A stretch of 64,000 nucleotides of DNA. It comes from Brachionus manjavacas (lineage: Eukaryota; Rotifera; Eurotatoria; Ploima; Brachionidae). The notes under the pieces are model-generated. The model had not been told where the DNA came from. It did no database searches and saw only the letters and a list, made by a program, of their open reading frames with translations. The translations under genes and the position numbers were made by a program. The stretch is from contig JAHQIY010000007.1 of NCBI GenBank assembly GCA_019054805.1, forward strand, positions 3,353,501 to 3,417,500. The letters run 5' to 3'. Shown in pieces: positions 46,628 through 59,658 of the stretch; the stretch's first letter is position 1; each line of letters starts with the position of its first letter.

Positions 46628-47506
46628 CTAAACATTTATTTTAAAAAAATTCTCTTTTTTCAAAATTTGAAACGGGGTAGAATTTGAATTTTTTTTGCTG
46701 TCATTTCTATCACTAGACATTTGACTTTTACTATCTACTCTATCAATGGATGGACGGTATTTACACTTTGTACAATCCTTCATATTAAGCTTATAATAAC
46801 TAAGTTCACATTCAATAGAATATTCGTATCCGGAAAAGTCATTCAAAAGGTTTATATTAAAAGTAGTCCTTATATCTACAATTTCATTAAAATTATACTG
46901 ACCGTGAAAATCTTTATTGGGTTTAGAACTTGTGCTTGACTTTCTTAGTCCCAATACTCTAAAACTTCGGTACAAATGTCTGTCCAAACTCTTGCCACCA
47001 TGATTCAAAATCGAATTTTGTTTCGAATTTAATGACATGGTCACTTTCTTTGTATTTTGATTATGAATTTTTACCATTTGGGTTAAATAGTTAGCCACAA
47101 AATCTTCATCGTGGAGTTTTTTATCCACTGATGGATCACTTTTAGAATTTAAAATTCGAAAATTTGTCGAACTACGCTGACTGGCACTCAGCGAATAGGC
47201 ATTCCACCAAAAATCCGATGCTTCCAAGAGCTTTAAATAGCAGGAAAGGGCTGAATTATTGAAATTTTTGATGAATAATTGATTATTGACTTTGGGTTCA
47301 ATATTTTTGGTAGACATAGACATTTTTGATCTTTTGCTGGACATTTTTCTTTTAGACAAGATCAAGTGATCTGTTCTCGATAAATCATTCAACATTCTAA
47401 GGGCATCGGCTTCATTTTCTCCATAATTTTGGCCAGAATAAACAAAAATTTTGTCCATACGTGCCCTGTTAGTCAAATTATATCCACTTTCTTTAGCTTT
47501 ATCCAT
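46628..47506 (-). CDS. Hypothetical protein, 292 aa, not recognised
   Basis: A single uninterrupted frame with a true ATG, longer than any chance frame in this A+T-rich DNA. It is rich in Ser, Lys and Asn, with no signal peptide, no membrane segment and no repeat. Residues about 50-70 form a basic cluster (KRKMSSKRSKMSMSTK), possibly a nuclear signal. A hydrophobic/aromatic patch LLEASDFWWNAYSLS lies near 92-106. Near the C-terminus is YYKLNMKDCTKCKYRPS with a CxxC pair. The Asp/Ser-rich tail is probably disordered. Neither neighbour suggests a function. It could be a lineage-specific protein or one exon of a larger gene. Confidence 0.55.
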   Translation of the reverse strand: MDKAKESGYNLTNRARMDKIFVYSGQNYGENEADALRMLNDLSRTDHLILSKRKMSSKRSKMSMSTKNIEPKVNNQLFIKNFNNSALSCYLKLLEASDFWWNAYSLSASQRSSTNFRILNSKSDPSVDKKLHDEDFVANYLTQMVKIHNQNTKKVTMSLNSKQNSILNHGGKSLDRHLYRSFRVLGLRKSSTSSKPNKDFHGQYNFNEIVDIRTTFNINLLNDFSGYEYSIECELSYYKLNMKDCTKCKYRPSIDRVDSKSQMSSDRNDSKKNSNSTPFQILKKENFFKINV

Positions 47507-49559
47507 AAGTAGTATCTTTGTAATAAGGTTTTTATTGTTAGTAAAATTCTAACTTTAAATCATTGATTTTTAAGCTTAAAGTCTTCTCAAATCACACTTG
47601 TAATTGAAAAATGAACAAATCTATCAAAATTTGCGAGCAATATTTTAAATCTAGAAAAATAGTTTTAAAAGCTTAAAATGCGAGTAAAATAGAATAATCC
47701 TATAGATTTAAAAAATATATGATTCTTTGAAAATGAATGATTATGGAAAAATTGCTAGAGAGTCGAATCTAATTCATTAGGTTGTACGGCTACGGTTTGA
47801 GCATGTCTTGTAGATTAATCAAATAGCATTTAACAAAGATCTTTTTGCTTGACTTGTGTTAGATACAAAATAAATTATATTCTGATTTTTAAGACTTCAT
47901 TTATTCGACTTGTAAATTAGAGTAGATTTTTTTAGATTAACAAATTTGGAAAACTTGAAAAATACTTAAGCCCTTTTGGTTTTGTAATTCGCTACGTAAA
48001 CAAATAATAAAGCTATTTTAAATAATATAAGCCTTTTTATTCCCGAAAATTTAATTCTTACCTATTTAAACAAAAGAACTTTTTTTAAGTGAAAAAATAA
48101 TCATAAGACGTGTGAACAATGGCAACTTCTTCGATTAAAAAATCACAGTAGTAGCTTTTTTTTGACTCTTAAGTTTTCTTGAAAAATTCTGAGAAAAATA
48201 AAAAAATTTAAAGCTTTTACTTCAAACGACCATTAAGTATTTAATGAGTCGATTCAAATAATATATTCCCTTGAAAAATTTGTCACTTAAAACACTTTAA
48301 CTTAAATCCAACAAAATGTATCTTAAATTGAGTTTCTGTGATTTTTTTTAAATTAGGTTCATCCAAAATTTTTGACCAAATGCATTTAAAAGTTGAACTT
48401 TAAAAAGATGCCTTAATTTCTCAGTTAACTCTGAGAGTCAAAAAGTTTTTAATTTAATTAAAGCAAAACCAATTTTTAGTAAAGAAAAAAAGGGAGCTGA
48501 TTAAAATTTTGAACCATTTCCAGGGCGAAACTAATAGTTTTCAAAAGAAAAAAAATTAATTGAATTGTGTTGTTATTTAACTTTTAATGTTTCATTAGAT
48601 TGAATTTAAATTAATACTTGCCATCAACAGATTATTTGGCTTCTTAGCTCTAAGCTTAAATTAAATTTAACTATTAAGGTAAACAGGCCTAAAAAAATTT
48701 ATAAAATTAAAATTCGTAATGACAAAATATAGAATTAATATCGATGTCCAGCAATACAATATTTAATAATCGAGTACTAGCTTTTCAATAAAAAAATTTT
48801 AAATATTTTAAACTTTTTGATTTTCAGAAACCTGAAGCTATTTGCTTCCAATTTTTGTTTAAAAGAGACACCAAAAATACCAAATTTTAAAATAAATATG
48901 GTCTAATAAAGAATGAAAATAAAAAGCAACAAAATTGAATAAATGACCCAACATTTTATTTTATTAACACAAGCAATTTTAATAGGGCATTCATTTGAAA
49001 AAAAAATAAAACTATTTTCTCAAGATTTCATAAATTTTGACGAAATTAAATTTAACTTTAGCAAAAAATATTTTGAACGGACATTGCACAATAAATCAAA
49101 TTTTGGCCAAAGATCTTGTATCAACTGAGCAAATTTCACATATTTCTAATTAACTAGCTATCCATCTTTGGACATGGGTGATAAAATTAATTTAAATTTT
49201 GAAATCAAAAAAGCATTTTTAAAAACAGCTAAATAAAAATTTTTAAATATAAGACTAATTTTTTTCTATTTGATTGTCATTTTCAAAAAAAAAAAAGCAA
49301 TTTTAACTTTAAATTTACAAATAGACTGTTGAAAATTGCATTAAACCAAAACCATATGAAATACGATAATAGTTGAATAAATCTCATCCAAAGTGCTTAT
49401 AGCTAAAAAAGATTAGTATTCAAAAAACATGAAGCTTTATGATATAAGTGGAATATTTTGAACAAAATTTTGATGTGCACGACCTTCACGGATTGTTATT
49501 CTATGACGCTTTTTTTTTTAATTTAGAAAATTAAATTAGAAAATTAAATTAAAGAAAAT
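47507..49559. other. Intergenic region upstream of KANSL1-like copy 1
   Basis: A+T-rich and shared by two divergent genes (the hypothetical gene on the minus strand, KANSL1-like on the plus strand). A short direct repeat of AAATTAAATTAGA words lies at about 49524-49552. No other element was seen. Confidence 0.45.
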
Positions 49560-52500
49560 ATGATGACCACTAATGAATTGATGGACACAGACCAAAATGA
49601 ATCCATAATAGATAATAAAAGTCATCAGAGCCTAAAGCTATCCAAATTCATGAACTCCACACCGGCCTTGAACACACCACCGCCCGAGTCCATCGACTTC
49701 TACCATGAGATTTCTTTGTCCGATATTTCGCTCAACCGACTAGAGCACATAGTCGAGGACACCGGTTTTCAGGAGGACACCGCGCTCACCCCTCTCATTC
49801 ACAGTCCGCCCCAGTCGGCCGCCTCCGTAGAGCGCAAAAATTTTCACAAATTAAACTCCGAATTTATCTCCAAACATTCTTTATTCAAGCTTAATTTGAA
49901 ACGATCTTTCAGTCGATTCAATCGCTTGAGACTAAATTACCTTAGAGTAAAACCGATCGTTAATAGTGAACACGAATCTAACAATGAGCTTACTGATGCC
50001 GAAGCTGAAATTTACGATGACTCATTTTTGCCCTCGAGCAAACAGGACCTAAGTGAATCACCCAAGCTTGTCCACATTAAAAATCAATTGAAACACCTAT
50101 CGAATGAAAAGACAAAAGAAATTAAATATTTTGGAACTAATGTGATCAAATCGAACTGTGAATGCGATTCAATGACAAGTGGTCGAGAGATATGTGGGAT
50201 TTGTGGTCTGTCCAAATCAAATAAAGAACCTAAACGAACACTCAAAAGTATCTATTTTGATCATCCTTATATAAAATTTCCAATGCTGCACTCATCCAAT
50301 GATCCAGTTGATGATTTACACTTTTTGAATTGTGTTTATGATGACGCTTTTAATAAAATGGTTAATGAACGCTTGGACAAGCTATTTAACTCTGTGGACC
50401 ATTTTCCAAAAGAAAGTGACTCTCTACCCGACCTAACAACAGAAGAGTAAGTTTTTTTTTATTTATCATTAATAAATTTGAGAATAATAAAAATGAGAGA
50501 ATTTTTGGGCAAAATTATTCATTATTTTTCAATTTTTATTAGAATTTGAAAGTTAAATTAAATAATTAATTTTGAAAAAAATTAAATGAATGGAAATAAT
50601 TTAAAATTAAAAGCTTGTTAAAGATATTTCTAATTTTTATTTAAAAATTTTTAGTTTATTTTAGTGCACTTAATTTTTTTTAATGTGACCGTTTTTGTTT
50701 TAAAACAGACAAAGTTAAAGACATTTAAAGTCAAAATTTTTAAAAATTTATAAATGACAATTTTTTCACAAATATTTTCAGTGGTTAATCGATACAAGGA
50801 TAATGCTATTTTACGTAATTCACGCCACATTTGGTAAGATTATATATAATGTTATTTCAATAAATTACATTAAATGTTGTTTGTAAAAAAATGTAAAGTT
50901 ACCAAATTTGACGTACCTAAATGTAATTTTTTTAGATTATTTTTATAAAAGAAATATTGAAAATAATAAGCTGGAAAGTATTTGACAAGTGCTTTTCTGA
51001 TTGAATTAAAAAAGAATAAAATATTAACTTTAAACATTTACTAATTTTTATGTATTCCTTTTAAGATTCAAATTAAAAAGAGTTTCAGCATCATTTACTG
51101 AAACTCTTTGGTATTCAGTATAAAATTTTTTAATTTGACCATTTACATATTCGACATAATTTTTAAAATTTGAAAAGCTTAATTTTAGGAAAACTTCAAC
51201 ATTAGGAAAAAAATTAAAGGATGAAATATCACCTAAAATCATACCTTTTAGATACTTAATATTTTAACATTCTTAATTACATGAAATTAACACATCTTTA
51301 TTTTTTATTGTCTAACTTTTAAATCTTCGTAAAAATTTTGGCTCATTTTCGAACTTCATTTGGGGACGAAAATTATTAATTTAAAAAAGCGCGCATTTTT
51401 TTTAGAAATAAATCAATTGGTATTTTGAAACAATGAATTTTAATTAAAAGATAAAAATATTAATTTGAGTACATTAATTTATATTCGCATTGACTAAAAT
51501 ATTGTTTAGATAAATTTTTTTATTATTTAGGATGATATGATTTTAGTTTAATGTAAATTTGGTTTTAATTCAAATAAACAATCACGCTATTTCATACTTA
51601 GGAACAAAAGTGACACATTATTTTTATCTCTTCTGTCTTTAAATCAGTGTTTTATTATAATTTAAATTCTCAAAAGCAAACAAGAGCAATTCAATCTACA
51701 AACCCAACTATAGGTTTAAAGTTAAAACTTTTTTGGGATCAGAATTATATTAGATATTTTAAATATTAAAATGGAGTTTAAATCTTCATAATTTAAGTCT
51801 TTGTTAAATAGTTTTTAAAAAATCAAACTTAGAACTTAAAATCAATTATTTTCTGATATTCATTTAAAAAATTGTTTCAATAATTTTTTACTTGACAATC
51901 TATAAATTTTTAATTGAATATTTCCAAACAAAAAAATTTAGATAAAACAAATATGTCAAAAGATGAACTGAAATAATCTATATTTTATTGAAAACAATAG
52001 AGGCCTTGTCATAAATTGTAAATTAAAAAAATTAATAACAATCTCTAGCACTTTCACCCTTTTTACGTCTACAGTAAAGAAAAAGTTGTGCATAGAAGAA
52101 AGCTCCACATAATTTTAAAAATGAAATTAATATATTTTTAATTCTTTTTAAATGAAAAAGTTAAAATATAATTTTAATGGTAAGCAAATTAAAAATAAAA
52201 CATTTTGATTAAACGAAAATAAAATTAAAAAAAACTTTTCTATTAATTTCTATTCCAAATATTTTATTTTTGATTGTTTTTAAAAACTCAATATATTTTA
52301 ATAAATCTAATGAATAATAATCAGTTCGTATAATCTGTATTTAGAGATAAATTCTAAAAAAATATAATTTCGAAAAAACTTATTCCAAATTAGCAATCGA
52401 CTGAATCAAAATTTAAGCCTCTTTTAAATGGATAATTTTTACCATCAATTATTTTTGGATCTAAATTTTTGTAGGAATAAAGTCTTATTTAAAATTAATT

Positions 52501-53127
52501 TTAAGATTGATGGAGTTTTTTGAGGAGAAGTTTGAGCCTGTTTTGTTGGACGCTGAAAACTTTAGTCCGCGAAGGCCGAGCAAAAAGGCCAAGACTTACA
52601 ATCAAGCCAAACTTAAAGAATTTCGTTTGCGTGCCAAAAAAGCTGCTCTTTGTCAAAGACAGCAAAGGAGTGCAAGAGAGAGTGCCAAGATCAAGAGAAT
52701 GGTTAATTCGCGCAGCTCAAGTACATCTATGATGAACGACGATGCCCAGTACATTTCATCGAACACAGACAAATACAACATAAACAACATCCTAATACCT
52801 AACGAACTGATCAGCAATCAAAAAATATCTTCTATTCCCGCTCACAAAATCACTACTCCTGGCTGGCGAATCATCGAAATTGAGCCCCTTTGTGACGGTC
52901 CAAAGCCTGATGAAGAACTGGACGACACCTCTATTTTAGTCAGACATAAAATTATTGAAATGAAAGAAAAAATAAACTTTTCAAATATAAAAAATTCACT
53001 TGATACCCCTCTTAAAGATAGTGAATCCACTTTGCCTAGCAATGGATCAAATAGAAATTTAGAATGGCCTGTGCGAAATTTTCCTCTGAGTGACCAAGAC
53101 TATAAGGCAATGGTTGATGAAAGATAA
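49560..53127 (+). CDS. KANSL1-like PEHE-domain protein, copy 1
   Basis: KANSL1 scaffolds the nuclear NSL histone acetyltransferase complex and binds KAT8/MOF through its PEHE domain (family knowledge). Two exons, 49560-50446 and 52506-53127, join in phase 2 and give 502 aa. Exon 1 starts MMTTNELMDTDQ, contains TPALNTPPPESIDFYHEISL, and has a CxC-x9-CxxC cluster (CECDSMTSGREICGIC) resembling the Cys pair upstream of PEHE in human KANSL1. Exon 2 holds a basic region (RRPSKKAKTYNQAKLKEFRL). The PEHE core follows: YNINNILIPNEL, ITTPGWRIIEIEPL and LDDTSILVRHKIIEM. It ends WPVRNFPLSDQDY, like the human WERRTFPL. Compared with copy 2, exon 1 lacks about 33 residues, including a Trp-containing segment. 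The intron is 2,059 nt. Further 5' exons cannot be excluded. Confidence 0.82.
50447..52505 (+). other. Intron of KANSL1-like copy 1
   Basis: It begins GTAAGT and ends TTTTAAG. Only its last roughly 70 bp match the corresponding intron of copy 2; the rest has no visible homology to it. The minus-strand open frame at 51048-51242 is unsupported. Confidence 0.7.
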
Positions 53128-53485
53128 AACCGCGAATCAACTAGTGTTGTTTCTCTTGAGCTTCCTGGTACTTAGACAAATCTCGAGCTAAAAGTTTGAA
53201 TTTGTTCACAGATTACTCGTTGTCTATTTAATGGTTATTCGGATGACTTTATTAATAGAGAAAAAAAACAGTCATTAAAAAAGTGTTTAGATGTTTTTTT
53301 GAATTTTAAATAATTGTTTTTTGAATTTTAATAATCTAATTTGTATCAAGTCCATATATTAAATACTTGTTTTTTTTTGGAATATTATTTTTTCACTTTA
53401 GACCGGTTAACTAAAAGTCATGAACATTTTTTCCATTTTTTTGTTGTATTTTCGATTAAAAATAAAACCGGTACTCGGGTCTGAT
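53128..53485 (+). promoter_or_regulatory. 3' UTR of KANSL1-like copy 1 with AATAAA signal
   Basis: The 358 bp after the stop are nearly the same as 62719-63058. AATAAA lies at 53461-53466, and homology to copy 2 ends about 15 bp after it. So the conserved block stops close to the likely polyadenylation site. Confidence 0.5.
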
Positions 53486-56400
53486 TTAGGCTGGTGCGTG
53501 AACTAGTATAAAAAAAAACTCGTTATTTTTTCAAAGAATGATTGATACCTTTTATATTTCACTGAAATATAAAGCCATAAATATTTTTTATTTAAAAATA
53601 CTAAATTACCAGTAAAATTTTACCAAACAACCGTTTTTAAGAAACATTTTTAAAAAAGACCCAGCAGTGTTAGAGCAATTGGTTTCAGGTTCGCCACCTT
53701 ATTTGTTATTAGTATTGTAGTTATTATTCTTGAGCCATATTTTAGATTTTAATGAAACAAAAATTAATACTTTAGGTTTTCTATTGTAAACCATATAAAC
53801 TCATTTCTCTAAACCTCCATAAAATAAATTTAATTAATAATTAATAAATTTTCATCTTCAATTTTAAAATAAAATATTTTCTTTATATTATCTTTTAAAT
53901 GAAAAATAGATTTTCTAAAGAAATTGAAATATTTAAGTCGTTGATTGCCCGAGCAAAAATGTTAAAATAAAAAATTATTGAAGATTTGATTTTTAATTAG
54001 TTAAACTTTAATAAATTTATTTTACTAGTTATAGCAGAGACATTTTTACCTTAAAAAATTTAAAGATTATAAAAATTTAATTTTTTGCATAAATTTTTTT
54101 GTATATTCAAAAAGATAGTTTTTACTTAATATAATCTTTAATTTAAGTATAAATTGTTTTTGTTAAAATGAAAAATTAACCAAGAAAACGTGTATTTAGC
54201 ATTTGTTTCTTTTTTCGTATCATTTAATTAATCAATGTTGTTAGAAGCTTTTTGATTTAGCTAAATACGCCTTATTTATGGCATGCATTTGATGCGCATA
54301 AAAATAGCTTCTTCAAATTTGGATTCTTCTTTCTTATTCTCAATACTAATTTATTAATTATAATCATTATTATTAACCCGGTAACAAAATTTGAAGATTA
54401 AAAAAATTTTTTTTTTTAATTTAGTAATTTTTAATCAAAACGGAACCAAATCGAAATTTTTTACAATATAGATTTGAATATAGAATCTCTCTTTGATAAC
54501 CTTAATGAAAAATAATAAAATAATGGAGTAAAAATAAAGAAAACATTTTATGCTTAAGAAACATTCCTAAGGCTTTCTTTACACTTTTGATTTCTCCAGC
54601 AATAAAATTTTTATGAAACCCAACAAAAATTATAAAATCTAATAAAATTCTTCCTGATGATTGAAAAATTTCTTTGTAAGTATTCAATCTCAATCACAGA
54701 AATGATTTACAGTTGAAAATTGATGAATGAATCATTAATGAGCTAGGAACCATTTCATTTAAATTCGACTATCAAAACTAGTTTATTACATCAAAATATA
54801 AAATGGTATTTTTTAATTTTTCAAATAATTTAAAGGACAAAAAAGAACGAACAATCTAAAAATAAAATATTTAAAATTAAAATTGTTTAGTTTTTGACCA
54901 TTATATTGCTTCATTTTATCAATGTTTTACTTATTTTCATTTGTATGTTATTATTATAATTTTTTATTCTGAAGGAATTAATTTTCCTTTTTGTAGCTAA
55001 TTATTTATTGCTGTTTTAAATAGATTTTATTTTTTTAAAATTCTTGATTTAGAGTATTTAAATAAAGCCAAAAAAATATTTACATCGAAAGCTTTTTAAT
55101 CTAATTTCAGATAAATGTAAAATTTTTTGATATATAATAAAAAATACAAAATGTTTCAGGAGCCTGATTGCTATTCTATGTAACTACGTTTTATTCCAAT
55201 TATTTATGAGATAAATTTTTTATTTTTTTTAGTTTTTTTTTAGGTTTTTTTTTAATTAACTATTAAATAAACTATAAGGTTCAGTAAATTAAATAATTAA
55301 TTGAATCAAATAAAATTAATTTTATTTTCAAAATAAAAATTAACTAAAAAATATTCAATTATTAATAATGCCAACTAATAATAAAGTCCTAATTCTTAGA
55401 TTTAAATTTTTAAATTTTTTTTCATATGTAATGCTGTAGTTCTAATTAATTTTAAAATATTAGATGCATCATTAATTTCGTTTATTTTTACTTCATTTAA
55501 TCAATTTTGTAAAATCATTTGAATCTTAAAGGGTTAGCATTAAAAGATTAAGATTAATTTAGTTCAATAAAACGTGAAATATCTAATTTTAAATATCCTA
55601 GAATCCTTAATTATTCTTGACTTTACTTTTTCTACTATTAAGTTTCTGAACGCTAAATTTACATTTTAAATCAAGTTTGGTTTTTTCTATCGTCTTTGAT
55701 TTCATGGTATCAATTTTTCAAAAAATACATGACCCCTCATTTTGTTTCTTTTTTGAATGAATGTTATTTGGTTTTAATAATAAAAAAAATTAACTTTAAG
55801 TTTAATGGTCTTTTTATTCTAGCCAAAGCTTTTTTAGACATACTGATCGGTATTTAGTGAAGCAGTTAAAGATTTTGGACAAAATAAAACATTATTTTTT
55901 CGTTGCAAAAACAAAAAATAAATATTGATTGATTTTAGATTATTTTTTAGTATTTATTTTAAGCCTGCAGTTTTTGTTAAAAAATGATGTCTCAGAAGAC
56001 ATGGATTAAGTGAAATGGACCAGTATTATAGATTGATGGTCACGAAAAAAGTTATTTTTTTAATGAATCAAAAAAACTTAAGTATTCATTTGAAATTTAA
56101 ACTTGTCCTGAAGCAGTTTTCTATCCAATTTTAATCCTATTTGTTTTTTTTTGTTAATCTAGATTTATATTTACTATATTGTTACAATGAATCGATATTG
56201 AAAGAAATAAGTTAGTTTTTTTTTCAATAAATTTTTCAATTCATTAAAAATAATTTTTAAAATTAATAAAGTATTTATTTCTCGGCCGAAATAATTATTT
56301 TAATTTATAATTTAAATTCAGAAGTTTTTAGAGAAAAAAGTCTTTTGATTTAAAAATTTGATATTTAATTTGATATTAATCATTTACTAATAAATCTTTT

Positions 56401-59400
56401 AGCTCCTATAAACTGTAAGTAAAAATAGTAAGAGGAATTTTAAATTAATTAGCCTTTATTTTTCTTTCAAAATCTGCTTCAATATGTTTTTAAATTAAGC
56501 TATCCAGGGTGTTTAAAATCGAAATTGTTAAATTAATTTTTTGGCTATTCCAGTAAAATATATGGATGGATTAGAGTGCGTAAACTTTTTTTTATGATTA
56601 CTCGAGAATTTTTAATTTATTCATTTTTTTAAAGGTAAATATAATATTTCAGATAACTAAATTAAATTTAACCGTCTAACAATACTATTAGATAAAGATA
56701 ATATAATTTTAAAAAATTTTGGAGCAATTTTTAGAATCCTTAAAAACTCCGAATTTTGATTTGAACTAAAAAGTATATTTAAAAAGTAATTTTGAAATTA
56801 AAAATTAACCCAATTCGTAAAACCTAGTTTTTTCATTAGTAATGATATTTTCAGTTAAAAAGAGAATATTTATATTATAGAATATCTAATTCCCTTGTTC
56901 TATTGCAGCATTATAAATTGAAACACAGCTTTGGTGCATGCGATGGTAGTTTTAACATGCTTCATCGATAATTATCAAAAATTTTATATGATAATTAGCA
57001 ATAATTAATTTTTTCAACTAAGAATTAATGTTAATAATAAAATTAGATTTTAATACTTAAATTTTTAATTGAAAATTTTTTAAATATTTTTAAAAATCAA
57101 AGTAAATAAATAAAGAAATTATGCTCTTACTTAATTGAATTAATTATCGATTGCTTTTTGCCGGTTTAAAACTTGAATTTCAAAATATAAAAACAGGAAA
57201 TTATTTAGAAAAATAACATAACTAATTTTGAATTTTCTAAAACGATTTTTGTTTTCAAACTCACCTAGAAATCATAAGTCTCATATTTAAATTATTTAAA
57301 TATTAAAGTTATAGAGAGATATTATTTTATTGAATTTTTAAGTGAATATATTTTTCTTTTAGTAGATCGAATAATCTTAAACTCTTTAGATTTATGAAAA
57401 TAATCACATAATATTATATTTTAAAAGGAAGAACATTTCAGGAAATATCAACATTTATTGAATTGAGAATTTAATTTTTTGTTGATAGATCTGTTAACTG
57501 GAACTAAAATATTTTCAGGTTCAACCAATATAATAATTTTTTACTTCGTTTTATTTATTTAAAAGAAAAGAGAGGAAAATTTTTGAAAAACAATACTAAT
57601 TTAAGCGTTTATTTAAAAATTTATTCTACACGTCATATTTAAATATAAAATCTCAAATATGGCAATTAATATTTTATTTTAAAACACGTTTACATTTTAT
57701 TCTTAATTATTCAAATAGTAATAATAATAATAATAATATTTTATTTTCAAGAATTTCTTTTTTACTGTTTTTGTGTTCTATTGAATGTTATTTTTATTAT
57801 CTCTTAAAAAAAGCAAGTTTCATCTTGCATGAAGTTTCAACACTTAAAAATACTTAATAAGTTTTTATTTAAGAGTAATAGTAAGTGTATAATTATGAAA
57901 TTAGTTTTATTCTGTGAAATAAATTAGCATTCACTTCAAATGGCGAATATTTTACTGACAAGAAACCGGAATGCTATCTAGACTTATAAGCAGTATCTTG
58001 AACCAAAGTAGTTTTATTTTGTGTGGTTTGAAATAATAAAATAATTTTTAAGAATTTAAGATGAATTAACAATCTAAGAAAAATTCGTATCTAAATATTA
58101 TAAATGAAAAAATGTCTTTTATAAAGATTGAGATATTCTTATTGATAAAATAATCAAATTTCATTAAAGTTTTTTCTTGGCAATAAATATCTAATCTTAA
58201 TTTTAAGAGATATTTTCCATAATTAGTTTCAACTTTTTATTAAATTTAAAATATTCAATTTTCTGATTTAGGATAAAAATGATGCTGGATTTATTTAAAA
58301 AATAGAAAGGCAAAAGCCTTCGTTTGAAAAATTGTTTGAATAATTAATAATAAAAACATTTAAAAAATCAAGACTTTATTATTTAGCTAAAATTAGATTA
58401 AGATTCTCAATTTTTTAATAAAATCAACGATAATTTTATAAACAATAAAATTGAATTAAGATTCTCTATTTTTTTTGAATAAAAGAAATCACATGAAAAT
58501 CTTTAAAATTTCGAACGAAATTTTAAAATAATGTTTTAAGCTAAAAAATCGGCTCGATATTTACAAAAATAAATATTTAAGTCGTTATTTGAAAGAGAAA
58601 ATCGATATAATTCCATGATTATTTCAAAATTTCACAATTCGTGGATTTAATGACCATTTTTAATCAGAAAGATTTCTTTGAAAAATAGTTTTTAAGTTTG
58701 TTGTTGTAAAATGTAAACTTATTGATGTGGCGAAAACTGGCTCGGCAAACAAGCAAGCTAAACACAAGCTATTTTCTAGGCCAGTCTTTGGTTAGCTTCC
58801 AATTTAAAAATCTCTAATTATTATTTATTTTGAACAAAAAAAACTCTATTTCAAAAATAAAAGGCCAGGTAGGTTCAAAAATAAATTTTATTCAACCAAA
58901 AAGCAAATATGTTAGATAACAAGTAAATATTAGGCAATTTTATTTTTTCAAGATAAGCTTCGATCTAAATATACTATTTATTTGGAATAAACAAAAAAAA
59001 TCGAAAAAATTATGAGTCATTTATTGATTTATTGAATTCAGCCTTTGAATATGGAGTCTCTTAAGAAAATAATTAAATTCAAAATTTTTTGATGTTGTTA
59101 TTCCGAAGAATAGATTCACGATTTCGGGCATGCGCTGCCACGTTAGCAAACAGCACCTTGATTTAACTTAGTCACTAAGACCAATTAGCATAATTATTAC
59201 TCACTTGAAAAATTAGCATAAATAATTCAAATCTTATCTTGGTTATGAAATTTGATTGCATTCGTTTTTAGCCATTTTAGCCTTTGAAATAATGTAAAAA
59301 AACAAGCGCATAATAAATTCTCTTTTCTTCTTCTAAAGCAAAAAAAAAGCTTTTAAATTATGTTTTTGCTTTTTACTGTATTTTTCCTCTCTGAATCGAT

Positions 59401-59658
59401 CAACTCTACTAAATCAAGAATTGCTCTCTCTCTTAGCTCTCTTGTTCATTGCGTTTCTCGTAGTTTCCAACACAAACCCGCTTGCAATATTTCAGCGCAG
59501 TTTCATTGCGATTTGAAGTTTTTTTTTTTCAACTTCAATTCATAAACCCCCATCTTTTTCAAAGCTCACATGGTCCTTAGGACCAAACAAAATAAGTTAA
59601 AAAACTGACAAGCGCTCTTATTCTATTTAGAATATTAATTTAACAGCAACAAAAAGTA
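53486..59658. other. Six-kilobase gene-free stretch between the two KANSL1-like genes
   Basis: Almost entirely A+T-rich with no supported gene. Noted items are a tRNA-box-like fragment at 53660-53698 (rejected as a tRNA), a (TAA)n run at about 57718-57737, and a more G+C-rich patch at about 59100-59160. The last few hundred bases should include the promoter of copy 2. Confidence 0.5.

Noticed and set aside
53660-53698. tRNA-like words TAGAGCAATTGG and GGTTCGCCACC
   Set aside because: They resemble box A and box B but are only a few bases apart, far too close for a tRNA or a working Pol III promoter, and no cloverleaf can be drawn.
53238-59300. Possible hidden genes in the 6-kb stretch between the KANSL1-like copies
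   Set aside because: I looked for conserved motifs and coding-like composition on both strands and found only A+T-rich sequence with frequent stops.
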